From contig NZ_AUFL01000010.1 in NCBI RefSeq assembly GCF_000426485.1, forward strand, positions 62,001 through 126,000: a stretch of DNA of 64,000 bases. Direction: 5' to 3'. The notes beneath the pieces are model-generated. The model was not told the DNA's origin and ran no database searches. It saw nothing but the letters and a program-made list of their open reading frames with translations. Positions 8,466 through 16,418 of this stretch are shown here, in pieces (within the stretch, counting starts at the first letter, position 1; each line of letters starts with the position of its first letter). The position numbers were made by a program, and so were the translations under genes. The DNA comes from Indolivaga capnocytophagoides DSM 22835. Its GTDB lineage: Bacteria > Bacteroidota > Bacteroidia > Bacteroidales > Dysgonomonadaceae.

Positions 8466-9062
8466 CTACTTCGTTTTTTCAGAAAGGTCAGGGTTAAGCC
8501 TTACCAGTTTATTGTATATCTGCAGGCAGGCCCACGCATCCAGTGCTGCGTATTTTTGCTGAGCCTCGGTCAGTATATCAGCTTCCCAATTGGATAGACG
8601 TTGTCCTTTCGATATCCGTTCTCCAAATAATATCGCGTATATCCTTTGCAGTCCATTGTCTTCGATTCCAAATTTCTTAACAAACGATTGCAGTTCAATA
8701 AATCCCTTGGGTTCGAGTTGTATCCGTTTTCGGATAGCTGCAAAATCATCTTTCAGCGACAACCCTATCTTGGTAATATCCGAAGCTATTAGTAACCGGA
8801 TTAAACATTCGGGAATGCCGATGAGGTTAAGGCGGAACAGAAAACAGGTATCGTTTGTCGAAAGTTGCATTAAGGCAATCTTACGTACCACTCCTTTGGT
8901 AAACGAAGGCCGTGTTTCAGTATCAAACCCTATCAGCTCGAACTTTTCGAGATACGATACTGCCTTTTCGGCCTCCGATTCGGATTGTATTACAATAATC
9001 CGTCCCGGAAACACTGCGGTCTCTAGTTCTGCTACTTGTTCTTTTGATATTTTTGTCACCAC
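8466..9062 (-). CDS. DEDDy-type 3'-5' exonuclease
   Basis: A 198-residue single-domain exonuclease of the DnaQ/RNase D superfamily. Motif I is IGFDTETRP around residue 45-53; motif II lies in the segment with LSLKDDFAAI; motif III is YAALDAWACLQIY, with the Tyr four residues before Asp that defines the DEDDy group. It resembles the exonuclease half of RNase D and WRN proteins without extra domains. The frame opens with two adjacent GTG codons (9062 and 9059). The upstream gene overlaps it by 7 bases, so a GTG start with translational coupling is the best reading. DNA versus RNA substrate cannot be decided. Confidence 0.88.
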   Translation of the reverse strand: MVTKISKEQVAELETAVFPGRIIVIQSESEAEKAVSYLEKFELIGFDTETRPSFTKGVVRKIALMQLSTNDTCFLFRLNLIGIPECLIRLLIASDITKIGLSLKDDFAAIRKRIQLEPKGFIELQSFVKKFGIEDNGLQRIYAILFGERISKGQRLSNWEADILTEAQQKYAALDAWACLQIYNKLVRLNPDLSEKTK

Positions 9063-9640
9063 TCGGCCTGTATATTTTCGGGAAGAGAATCGTCCTCTTC
9101 ATTATCGTCAGTCATCGTATATCTGATAGAATGTAATGCACGCAAAACATTGACCAGCTTTTGTCCCCAGTATAGTTTGAAGTTGTCATAGCATGTAAAC
9201 AGAGCCTCATACATCGTTTCGTCTAATCCTTGTTGATATACCGATATGAAATTTTTAATATCCTGATATATATCCGCCAGATCTTCCGAGATACTTGCCG
9301 AGATCGGAGTATCACTATACTTCATATCTTCCAGAAATACTTCCAGATAGGTGTCATTGCTTTTGAATGTCGAATATAGTCTGGTTACAATATTCTCATA
9401 ATCTTCTTCGGTAACGGAAACTTCGGGGTAAATATCATACTCTACTTCCAGTTCGGGCAATAATGTACCCTTGAGGTATAGCAGAGGCAGTAGTTTTGTT
9501 AATTTACCGGATAAGTCTGTCGCAGTCTGTTCTTCATAAGTTTCTAAAAAAGAGCAGAATTGTACTCCAACAGCAACAAACTCAACTACATTTTTTGAAA
9601 AAACTATATTTTGAGACAAATCATTCTCCATTGTAAACAT
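9056..9640 (-). CDS. DUF5063 family protein
   Basis: A 194-residue acidic, mostly helical protein matching the Bacteroidetes DUF5063 family by its opening (NIVFSKNVVEFVAVGVQFC) and overall composition. No catalytic motif, signal peptide or membrane segment is visible. It leads a three-gene operon with an exonuclease (7-base overlap) and an rRNA methyltransferase, which suggests a housekeeping or nucleic-acid role, but the function is unknown. Two ATGs are possible (9640 and 9631), and the second gives a more family-like start. A TAAATTTG -7-like box lies upstream on the minus strand at 9762-9769. Confidence 0.75.
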   Translation of the reverse strand: MFTMENDLSQNIVFSKNVVEFVAVGVQFCSFLETYEEQTATDLSGKLTKLLPLLYLKGTLLPELEVEYDIYPEVSVTEEDYENIVTRLYSTFKSNDTYLEVFLEDMKYSDTPISASISEDLADIYQDIKNFISVYQQGLDETMYEALFTCYDNFKLYWGQKLVNVLRALHSIRYTMTDDNEEDDSLPENIQAEW

Positions 9641-9761
9641 CGTTTGTGGACTATTTACAGTCCGTTTATATTATCACTAGTTAAAAATATATAGATAAAA
9701 TATCTAAAACTACATCTGATACAGTTTGCTTTGTCAGTATAGTTAGAAATATTCCATCCTA

Positions 9762-9769
9762 CAAATTTA
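9762..9769 (-). promoter_or_regulatory. Candidate -7 promoter box for the DUF5063 operon
   Basis: TAAATTTG on the minus strand fits TAnnTTTG and lies about 120 bases before the ATG. The stretch 9641-9761 between them is AT-rich and shows nothing else. Confidence 0.35.
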
Positions 9770-9837
9770 GGAAATTATATTAAAACCCGATACCCTAAGC
9801 CAATATCTTGCAAAAGTGTTTATTCTCTGACTGATAA

Positions 9838-9863
9838 AGGTCTCAGGCCTTTTCTTAACTTTG
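9838..9863 (+). promoter_or_regulatory. Palindrome AGGTCTCAGGCCT with a -7 box for the WG-repeat gene
   Basis: A copy of the dispersed palindrome (9838-9850) lies six bases before TAACTTTG (9856-9863), which fits the -7 consensus. It would therefore lie between the -33 and -7 boxes, where an operator would act. The leader to the ATG at 10006 is about 135 bases. Confidence 0.4.
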
Positions 9864-10005
9864 ACCGAAGTAAATACAACTTAAAAGTTTTGTTAGAATA
9901 TTGTAATATTGAGTACTTAGCTGTTACTTATTTTGTTAAATACACAGGTAAATATTAAATTTGTCTCAGCATTTCCAAAAACAAACAAAACGATTGACTT
10001 ATTTA

Positions 10006-10992
10006 ATGAAAAAAGCACTATTAGCACTAATTGCATTTATAACACTCGGTACACTTTCTTATTCGCAATCTTACGAAATCATCCAAAAGAAAGATAAATT
10101 CGGAATAACCGACGGTAAAAAGACTTTGGTAAAACCTCAGTATGAATCAATCTCGAAATTGGAAAACAGTAATTTCTGTGCCAAAAAAGAAGGAAGATGT
10201 GGAGTCATAACATCAATGGGTACAGTGTTGATTCCTTTAGCGTATGATGATGTGAAAGACTTCGGGGCAGGATTGTTCCTTGTGAAGGATCAGAATGTAT
10301 GGGGGATAGTAGACCGGATGAATAAGCTGGTTCTGCCTATTGGTTATAATAACTTCAAGTTTATTGACGATTATTTATGTAAAGTGTCGTCACAAGGCAA
10401 ATATGGCTTGATCAGTAAATATGGCAAAGTGCTTATTCCGGCGGTGTATGACGGTATCGATGAATTTAACCAGTCGACCTTTGTTATTAAGCAGAACGGA
10501 AAATCGGGATTAATAGATCATCAGGGTGATATCATTGTTCCCGCGTTATACGATGATTTCGAGAAGATGTCGGACAGGGATCTTTATTGCATGAAGTCGT
10601 CAGGAAAGATCGGACTGATGGATACCAACGGCCGAGTGATTCTCGAAGCTGTATATGATTCCATAGATTATAAATCGCCTGTAGGAATGCAACTGTCACA
10701 AAACGGAAAGATAGGCTTTTACACTCTTACCGGAAAAGTAGTGGCTCCCGTATATAGCAAAATATTGTTTACTCAGCCCGAACTGGGACTTGCTGTGGTG
10801 AAAGAAGGAGAGAAGTATGCCATTGTAACTGCCCGTGGTACGGTTACAGCGGCTCTTTATGAGAATATAAGCCGATTTTCGCCTAATGGAGTAGCCTTTG
10901 TGGAGAAATCGGGTAAGCTTATGGCAGTCAATTCCGAGGGTAAAGAAATGGTACTTCAGGAGATAATGGGCGGTGTTAGACCTCCTCAATAA
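10006..10992 (+). CDS. WG-repeat protein, secreted
   Basis: A 328-residue protein built almost entirely of WG (KWGF-type) beta repeats. About eight to ten copies follow the pattern K-x-G-L/I-h-x-x-x-G-x-h-h-h-P-x-x-Y-D, for example KYGLISKYGKVLIPAVYD. The frame is open from a TTG at 9961, but the ATG at 10006 starts a good signal peptide (MKKALLALIAFITLGTLSYS), so I chose it. The protein is probably periplasmic or surface-exposed. WG repeats are common in Bacteroidetes, and their ligand is generally unknown. It stands alone and converges on the nucleotidyltransferase gene with a shared terminator. Confidence 0.88.
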   Translation: MKKALLALIAFITLGTLSYSQSYEIIQKKDKFGITDGKKTLVKPQYESISKLENSNFCAKKEGRCGVITSMGTVLIPLAYDDVKDFGAGLFLVKDQNVWGIVDRMNKLVLPIGYNNFKFIDDYLCKVSSQGKYGLISKYGKVLIPAVYDGIDEFNQSTFVIKQNGKSGLIDHQGDIIVPALYDDFEKMSDRDLYCMKSSGKIGLMDTNGRVILEAVYDSIDYKSPVGMQLSQNGKIGFYTLTGKVVAPVYSKILFTQPELGLAVVKEGEKYAIVTARGTVTAALYENISRFSPNGVAFVEKSGKLMAVNSEGKEMVLQEIMGGVRPPQ

Positions 10993-11010
10993 TGTAAAAT
11001 ATCAAGTGCA

Positions 11011-11058
11011 TATATAACAAAAAAGGACATCAGTAAAGATGCCCTTTTTTGTTATATA
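11011..11058. terminator. Bidirectional terminator
   Basis: A 21-bp stem with one mismatch (11011-11031 with 11038-11058) and a 6-base loop. Its flanks are A-rich on the left and T-rich on the right, so it can end both the WG-repeat gene (+) and the nucleotidyltransferase gene (-), which stop 18 and 10 bases away. Confidence 0.9.
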
Positions 11059-11068
11059 ACTTCTTGTT

Positions 11069-11971
11069 TTAAAAGAGCTTTTCGGGATATATACCTTTGT
11101 CGATCAAGTCGCGGATGCGTTGTACGACCTCAGGTTTATCTTCTGCGTAAGTTACTCCAAACCATTGAGCAGGAGTATTGACCAGCTTCACTTTTACTTC
11201 GCCATTAGCTACAAGCGTATTGACCAATGTTGGGATAAGGAACTCTGCTTTAGGTTTATCTTTGTTTTCGTTCAGAAAATCAACAAATCCTTTTTCTGAC
11301 AGGTCGAAGTAATCGGGTGTAAATCCCCACATATTCATAGACACAGGGGTCGCACTCGAAACATTCTTCCAAGTTCCGTCATCGTCTTTAAAACGGGGGA
11401 CGTCATTTAGCAGTTCAATCTGAGTACGCTCTACAATTTTTGTAAGGTAGTTTTCCCTATCTATTTCACATATACCTCTGGCTACAGATCCTCTTTCCGA
11501 TAGAGTGTATCCCAGAAGATAACCGATCATACAGTAGCTGCGTTCTTGTCCTTCCATGTTTTTCAACTGCCCTGCTAATAACTGAAAGCTTTCTCTTCCG
11601 TAAAAATCATCCGCGTTGATTATTCCGAAAGGTTCTTTTATTACATCCTTACCCATTAGTAAAGCATGGTTAGTGCCCCATGGCTTTTCACGTTCGGGAT
11701 TAAGGGTAAACCCTTCGGGAAGATTATCCAGCTCCTGAAAAACAATTTCTACAGGAACAGACTTTTCATATTTTGACACAATCTTTTCTCTGAAGTCTTT
11801 TTCGAAAGATTTGCGGATCACAAATACAATCTTACCGAATCCCGAACGGAGAGCATCATAAACAGAATAATCCATGATTGTTTCTCCATTAGGCCCGACT
11901 CCGTCAAGCTGCTTGAGCCCTCCGTAACGGCTTCCCATCCCTGCCGCTAATACAAATAATGTAGGTTTCAT
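11069..11971 (-). CDS. Sugar-phosphate nucleotidyltransferase
   Basis: A 300-residue NTP_transferase-fold protein. The nucleotide-binding signature LAAGMGSRYGGLKQ is at residues 8-21, and a metal-binding NADDFYG loop is near residue 120. It should join a sugar 1-phosphate to an NTP to give an activated sugar for glycan synthesis. It lacks the left-handed helix domain of GlmU. It resembles stand-alone Bacteroidetes proteins annotated only as nucleotidyltransferases, so the exact sugar is open. Monocistronic; a TATATTTG -7 box lies 87 bases upstream of the ATG. Confidence 0.85.
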   Translation of the reverse strand: MKPTLFVLAAGMGSRYGGLKQLDGVGPNGETIMDYSVYDALRSGFGKIVFVIRKSFEKDFREKIVSKYEKSVPVEIVFQELDNLPEGFTLNPEREKPWGTNHALLMGKDVIKEPFGIINADDFYGRESFQLLAGQLKNMEGQERSYCMIGYLLGYTLSERGSVARGICEIDRENYLTKIVERTQIELLNDVPRFKDDDGTWKNVSSATPVSMNMWGFTPDYFDLSEKGFVDFLNENKDKPKAEFLIPTLVNTLVANGEVKVKLVNTPAQWFGVTYAEDKPEVVQRIRDLIDKGIYPEKLF

Positions 11972-12057
11972 CTTGTTTCTAATATATTTTGTGGTTAAAA
12001 GGTGCTTCCTGTATTTTTCTTAAGCCGCCGATGGCATTTGATGTCTTAAGAACAAAA

Positions 12058-12065
12058 CAAATATA
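12058..12065 (-). promoter_or_regulatory. -7 promoter box of the nucleotidyltransferase gene
   Basis: TATATTTG on the minus strand fits TAnnTTTG, 87 bases before the ATG. A T-run stands where the -33 box would be. Confidence 0.45.
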
Positions 12066-12139
12066 CTAATCTATTGTTGTTAAAAAAACTCATATCTGAA
12101 GTTTCAGGAGTAAACCTTTTGCTGGAAACTGCTTTCTGT

Positions 12140-13456
12140 TCAGAATCGGGTGAATTCCAAGATTTGTACCTTTTCCGGAGCTACATCCGCTTTGCCTTCT
12201 CCGTCAATTTGGACCGCTTTTTGCACAAATATATTCAACTGTTTTTTGTCTTTCCACAATTCTGTATCGTAAGTCGGTTCCCATGCGCCTACCGGGAATG
12301 TGGTAAGATCTTCTATTATCCATTTGTTATTGTTTACATCCGAACATTTGGCTATCGAAACTTTTGATCCTCTTTCTTCATCTCTGAATAAAAGATACAG
12401 GTTTACCTGTTTTCCTTTCAGATAGGCTACTATCTGAGGGCGTGATATCGGAATACTTTTGGTTCCTCCTCCCTTCAGAGAAAAAGCGGTTTTACGAAAA
12501 TTCAGATTAATGCTGTTCCATTTTTTTCCATCGAAAAATACGACATGATATTGAGGTATATCTGAGCCTTGTTCACGCCAGTATGTTGCTACATAAGGAT
12601 TACCTTTGCTGTCGGCGGTCATAGACGTTTGATTTATCAACTCGCTGTTCTGTGGTATTTTGCAGGCATATTCTGCTGAAGAAGCGGTGATCGGCAATTT
12701 GTATGGCTGGTTTGATGAGTTTATCCATGTTTTGCCGCCGTCCGTCGAACGGGCATAACATAAGTCGTGATTCGTTGATACATCCCATGTTTCACGCCAT
12801 ACCCACGATATATGAATGACTCCTTTATGGTCGACAAATGCCTGCCAATATGCATTTCTTGAGTTTTCACCGTCTATCAGGTTGGACTGTATTTGTGTCC
12901 ATGTTTTTGATTTCAGCGTATAACGGTTCATGACAAGGTTGCCTTTGCCCGATTGTCCGTCACGGAACATGAATATCAGATCGCCATTCGGCATTTTGAA
13001 AAATTCAGGATAGGTTACATTCGTTTCGTTGTTTCCACTCATCGCTTGTTTATCGCCTAGTTCGAGTGAATAAGGAGCTGTACTTTTTGCATAATTCAAG
13101 GGATGCCCGTGATGATCCCATGATACATGAAGATATCCGTCTCCGTCTACCATCAGGCTGATAACATTGTGTGCATCATTTACATTTCCTTTGTATTGAG
13201 TGGGGTTAATGATCCAGTTATCTGTTCCCAATTTGCGCTTGCCCAATACTACATACCCATCCTGATCGTAGTAGGCTGTGTATTGTATTCCCTTATGTGT
13301 GACCAGTGAATTTTTACGGAATACGGTGACATTCACAGAATTGTTTGCCCACCCTTCACCTACGGTTGTCAGGTGTTGAGCTTCTGCCTGGTAAGGTAAG
13401 ATTATACTCAATACCGAAAGAAGAAATAATTTGTATGTCTTATTTGCTAACTTCAT
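12140..13456 (-). CDS. BNR_4 beta-propeller carbohydrate enzyme (PL24/PL25/GH145-like)
   Basis: A 438-residue secreted protein (signal peptide 1-26) of the BNR_4 seven-bladed propeller family. It contains Asp-box-like repeats such as STDGGKTW. This fold houses ulvan lyases (PL24, PL25), rhamnose-glucuronate lyases and the GH145 rhamnosidases. His96 (NDAHN) and His116 (WDHHGH) are 20 residues apart, the spacing I recall for the catalytic pair of PL25-type lyases. His54 (LVTHKGIQY) lies where GH145 uses a catalytic histidine. Its neighbours, a DUF2264/GH154-like protein, a GH105 and a GH2, favour attack on Rha-GlcA caps of arabinogalactan. Lyase versus rhamnosidase cannot be settled here. A TACCTTTG box at 13557-13564 (minus) is a possible promoter. 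Confidence 0.82.
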   Translation of the reverse strand: MKLANKTYKLFLLSVLSIILPYQAEAQHLTTVGEGWANNSVNVTVFRKNSLVTHKGIQYTAYYDQDGYVVLGKRKLGTDNWIINPTQYKGNVNDAHNVISLMVDGDGYLHVSWDHHGHPLNYAKSTAPYSLELGDKQAMSGNNETNVTYPEFFKMPNGDLIFMFRDGQSGKGNLVMNRYTLKSKTWTQIQSNLIDGENSRNAYWQAFVDHKGVIHISWVWRETWDVSTNHDLCYARSTDGGKTWINSSNQPYKLPITASSAEYACKIPQNSELINQTSMTADSKGNPYVATYWREQGSDIPQYHVVFFDGKKWNSINLNFRKTAFSLKGGGTKSIPISRPQIVAYLKGKQVNLYLLFRDEERGSKVSIAKCSDVNNNKWIIEDLTTFPVGAWEPTYDTELWKDKKQLNIFVQKAVQIDGEGKADVAPEKVQILEFTRF

Positions 13457-13485
13457 TTGAAATTCAATGCTTTAAAGATGAAAAG

Positions 13486-13630
13486 GTAACGTCGAATCAG
13501 TCAAAGGTGATCAGTTATCAATTGCTTCGCACCCATTTTTCATTTTCAAAAGGTAACAAAGGTAACACCCTTTATGTACACTTTCGGATGTTACTTTTTC
13601 AGTTGATCACTGTTGCCTGTTAACTGATTT
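13486..13630. repeat. GTTAC-palindrome repeat cluster
   Basis: GGTAACAAAGGTAAC (13552-13566) is followed by ACCCTTTATGTACACTTTCGGATG. The same arrangement recurs at 36090-36129. A third partial copy (AAAGGTAAC, about 13486) and inverted GTTATC/GATAAC-like strings flank it. It separates the BNR_4 gene from the DUF2264 gene and contains a minus-strand TACCTTTG box. Confidence 0.5.
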
Positions 13631-13682
13631 CAAAGAATTTCTTACCCTATAGATAAAAAATTGAACAAAAGGGTTTGTGCCC

Positions 13683-14912
13683 CTAGAAACTAACGGCGTG
13701 ATCTTTTGGAAAATCTTGTCCGCTCCAAGCCTTCTTTGATGTCCAGTCTTGGGGAGAAGATGTCCAGAAGGAATCATCGGCAGGTAATCCCAATGGAAGA
13801 AAAGCGAGTGATGTAAGATATAGACTTCCGTTGTTGGTATACCAGTCAGCTAATTTCGGTTGATGTCCGGCAAATCCCAGTTGTAAAAATCCTTTTTGAG
13901 TAAAATTTCCTTCTGCGGAAAACATTCGTTTCAATACCGACGTCATCGCTGCCCGTACCTGTCCTTCGGGGAGCTCCTGTGGCAGATTTTTACGCCATGA
14001 CAATAGAGCTAAAGGCTGGAATACTCCTGCTCTGTATGTCATCGAACGACCGAATACAGGGAAAGTACCTTCTGGCGAAACGAGCCTTTCGAGAATCATG
14101 CTGTAACGCTGCATCCTTTTGCGGGCTGTTTCCAATTGTTCGGGTTTTACCATTCGTTTCTTTTCTATAAGATGTTCCAAAACTTCTACATACATAGGTT
14201 GTATAACAAAGCTGTTGTAATAATCGAAAGCGAAATGTTCTCCATCGGCATACCATCCGTCTCCTACATACCATTCTTCGATTTTACGGATAGCACTGTG
14301 TATGCGGTAGGCATCATATTGCTCATCGATAGACATCAGAAATGTTTCTACCATTGCCGAGAATAGCAGCCAGTTTGTGTAAGGCGGATCAACTCTTCGC
14401 AGTTGTTTGAACTCTTCTATATATCGTTTTTTTGTCAATTCATCCAAAGGTTCCCACAGTTGTTTCGGTGCACGTAAGAAGCTGTTTGCAATATAAGCTG
14501 CATCTACTAATGGTTGTCCTTCATTTCTCCATAGCAGATAATCGGGGCTATTAGGGTCAACGGAATGTGCATAACTCTTGAGAGCCCATTCTCGAAGCTG
14601 TTTTCGTTTCTTTCCCTCCGATGTGTTATCGTCGGGTAATGCCAGCCAGGGAGCCAGTCCCGACATTAATCTGCCGAAACACTCCATATAGGTTACACGC
14701 TTGTCACGTCCATCCCATGTCGGACTGAGTTCGAGTTCCATATTTTTACTGAGTTCACCTTTGCTCATATTACTAAGTACAGGTTCTGATACTTTGTACA
14801 TAAGATCTGCCCAATATGTACGGTCGTCAGTCTGCGATTGTTTGTTTTGGGCATTTATCGAAAGTATGCAGGTATATAGTGCTATTATGGATAGAATCAG
14901 GTTTTTTTTCAT
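13683..14912 (-). CDS. DUF2264 protein, GH154-like
   Basis: A 409-residue secreted protein (signal peptide 1-21) of the DUF2264 family, an (alpha/alpha) toroid fold rich in Trp and Tyr. Conserved features include the ECFGRLMSGLAPWL helix and the GDGWYADGEHFAFDYYN segment, which carries candidate acidic catalytic residues. CAZy groups DUF2264-type proteins in GH154, for which exo-beta-glucuronidase activity on arabinogalactan has been described, as I recall. In this locus it would remove terminal GlcA from galactan side chains after uncapping. It is separated from the GH105 gene by 79 bp and from the BNR_4 gene by a 226-bp repeat-bearing gap. Confidence 0.82.
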   Translation of the reverse strand: MKKNLILSIIALYTCILSINAQNKQSQTDDRTYWADLMYKVSEPVLSNMSKGELSKNMELELSPTWDGRDKRVTYMECFGRLMSGLAPWLALPDDNTSEGKKRKQLREWALKSYAHSVDPNSPDYLLWRNEGQPLVDAAYIANSFLRAPKQLWEPLDELTKKRYIEEFKQLRRVDPPYTNWLLFSAMVETFLMSIDEQYDAYRIHSAIRKIEEWYVGDGWYADGEHFAFDYYNSFVIQPMYVEVLEHLIEKKRMVKPEQLETARKRMQRYSMILERLVSPEGTFPVFGRSMTYRAGVFQPLALLSWRKNLPQELPEGQVRAAMTSVLKRMFSAEGNFTQKGFLQLGFAGHQPKLADWYTNNGSLYLTSLAFLPLGLPADDSFWTSSPQDWTSKKAWSGQDFPKDHAVSF

Positions 14913-14991
14913 GTTTTATCTTACTATAGTTAATAATGTCAATTTGGATTGGTGAAATCATTCTTTATATACTACGCGCAATTATAAAGAC

Positions 14992-16152
14992 CTATTTTTT
15001 ATCGACATACTTAGTCATTTCGGATGCCGCAAGCAGAAATGCTCCTACTCCAAAATCGGCAGTGGTTTCAGGTCCTACATTCTTATGTTGATCAGCTCTT
15101 TCTCCTATTGGTTGTACATATCCGATTTTTCCATTGGGTTGTAATGCTGTTTTGGTCAGATAATTCCATCCTTTGGTTACAACAGGCAGATAAGTTGCTT
15201 TATCTAAAAAGCCATTATTAATACCCCAAAGGTATCCGTATATAAAGAATGCGGTTCCGCTGGTTTCAAATCCGGGGGCTTGTGCCGGATCGAGCAGACT
15301 GCGGGTCCAATGCCCTTCCTTTTGTTGAGATGCGGCTAGTGATTTTGCGAGGGCATTGTATACTTCTATGTATTCTGCTCTGTGGATATCTGATTCGGGT
15401 AAATCTTCAAGAGTTTTAGCTAACCCAGCGAATACCCATCCGTTACCCCTCGACCAGAAATCTTTCAGGCCTGCATTGGTTTTATGCTCGGGATAAATGT
15501 ATTTTGCATCACGGTAAAAAAGTCCTGATTCCGAGTCATACATCAATTCTTTTGCATAGGCGAAGTATTCATGTAATTTTTTCAAATAAAGGTCATTTCC
15601 TGTGATTTTATAGAGTTTAGTCATAACAGGCATAACCATATAAAGACCGTCGGCCCACCACCAGTAATCGTTATTAGGTGTTGACATCTCGTATTCCATC
15701 ACTTCTTTAGCTCGGGCTATTTTTTTATCGTCAGGTGATAAGTTATACAAATCGGCATATACCTGAAAACAAGTTTGCCAGTCGCCGAACAAAACGTAAT
15801 CGTCGGTTTCTCCATACGAGTATTTCCATGTCTTTTTATCGTCTGACTTTGCTCCTTTCCATTCATTTGTTTCTGCCCATGCTTCGGAGTACGCTTTATA
15901 TTCTTCTATTCCGGTAACTTCGTATGCCGCCATATTTCCGGTATGGTATGCGGCTCTGTGCCAAAAAGCATTTTCGTGTGTAGGATGTGTCGATTGCCAG
16001 TATCCGTTTGCTTTCTTAATTATATCTACAACTTCCGTTTTCGACTTCGGTAGAGTATCGTTGTTTTTGGGTGCTTGTTTTGTGCTGTTTCCTGAACACG
16101 AGGTTATAAGTAATATGAAAGGTAATAGTAATAAAGTCGTTTTCTTTCCCAT
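14992..16152 (-). CDS. GH105 unsaturated uronyl hydrolase, lipoprotein
   Basis: A 386-residue protein with a lipoprotein signal (LLITSC, Cys at about 19), so it is probably membrane-anchored. The GH105/GH88 signature is clear: WWWADGLYM near residue 168 carries the catalytic Asp, and SRGNGW near residue 235 is family-typical. It hydrolyses the 4,5-unsaturated uronic acid left at the non-reducing end by a polysaccharide lyase. That is the main argument that the neighbouring BNR_4 protein acts as a lyase, or that lyase products of another source are processed here. It lies between DUF2264 and GH2 genes in the same direction; a 266-bp gap and a terminator suggest GH2 is transcribed separately. 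Confidence 0.92.
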   Translation of the reverse strand: MGKKTTLLLLPFILLITSCSGNSTKQAPKNNDTLPKSKTEVVDIIKKANGYWQSTHPTHENAFWHRAAYHTGNMAAYEVTGIEEYKAYSEAWAETNEWKGAKSDDKKTWKYSYGETDDYVLFGDWQTCFQVYADLYNLSPDDKKIARAKEVMEYEMSTPNNDYWWWADGLYMVMPVMTKLYKITGNDLYLKKLHEYFAYAKELMYDSESGLFYRDAKYIYPEHKTNAGLKDFWSRGNGWVFAGLAKTLEDLPESDIHRAEYIEVYNALAKSLAASQQKEGHWTRSLLDPAQAPGFETSGTAFFIYGYLWGINNGFLDKATYLPVVTKGWNYLTKTALQPNGKIGYVQPIGERADQHKNVGPETTADFGVGAFLLAASEMTKYVDKK

Positions 16153-16362
16153 TATTTATTTTATTAAGTTACTGTAAGTTTTTAATAATAGACTAATTCT
16201 ATTTAGTTATCTGTTGTTACGATTATCAAGGTAGTAAAAGATATTAGACCTTAATAATTATATTTTGATCTCGAATTTGATAATGGTTACAAAGATTAAA
16301 AAATAGAAGAGTTTAGAGCAGGAGTAATAAATCAAAAAGGGGTAGAATATCATTCATTGACA

Positions 16363-16397
16363 GAAAAACCCCGCCTATATACTGTCGGCGGGGTTTT
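16363..16397 (-). terminator. Terminator of the beta-galactosidase gene
   Basis: An 11-bp GC-rich stem (16365-16375 AAAACCCCGCC with 16387-16397) with an 11-base loop and a T-run on the minus strand. It lies 22 bases after the GH2 stop. The remaining gap to the GH105 ATG (16153-16362) is AT-rich and holds no recognisable element beyond an isolated TTAGACCTTAA half-site near 16245. Confidence 0.88.
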
Positions 16398-16405
16398 CTT
16401 TAAAT

Positions 16406-16418
16406 AGGTCTGTGACCT
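16406..16418. repeat. Dispersed palindrome at the GH2 stop codon
   Basis: AGGTCTGTGACCT directly abuts the stop codon of the minus-strand GH2 gene (TAA at 16421-16419), giving TAAAGGTCACAGACCT in the sense of that gene. It lies between the stop codon and the terminator. Confidence 0.6.

Noticed and set aside
8590-9126. 178-codon plus-strand open frame opposite the exonuclease and DUF5063 genes
   Set aside because: Both opposite genes show conserved motifs, and this frame crosses their junction with no recognisable domain.
9961-10005. N-terminal extension of the WG-repeat protein from a TTG
   Set aside because: The in-frame ATG at 10006 starts a clear signal peptide; the 15 extra residues are polar and would spoil it.
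13486-13630. CRISPR-like short repeats near 13.5 kb
   Set aside because: Repeats are irregular, few and not evenly spaced; no cas genes are present.
14955-14990. TCTTTATA..TATAAAGA inverted repeat after GH105 as a terminator
   Set aside because: The stem is only 7-8 AT pairs and no T-run follows on the coding strand.
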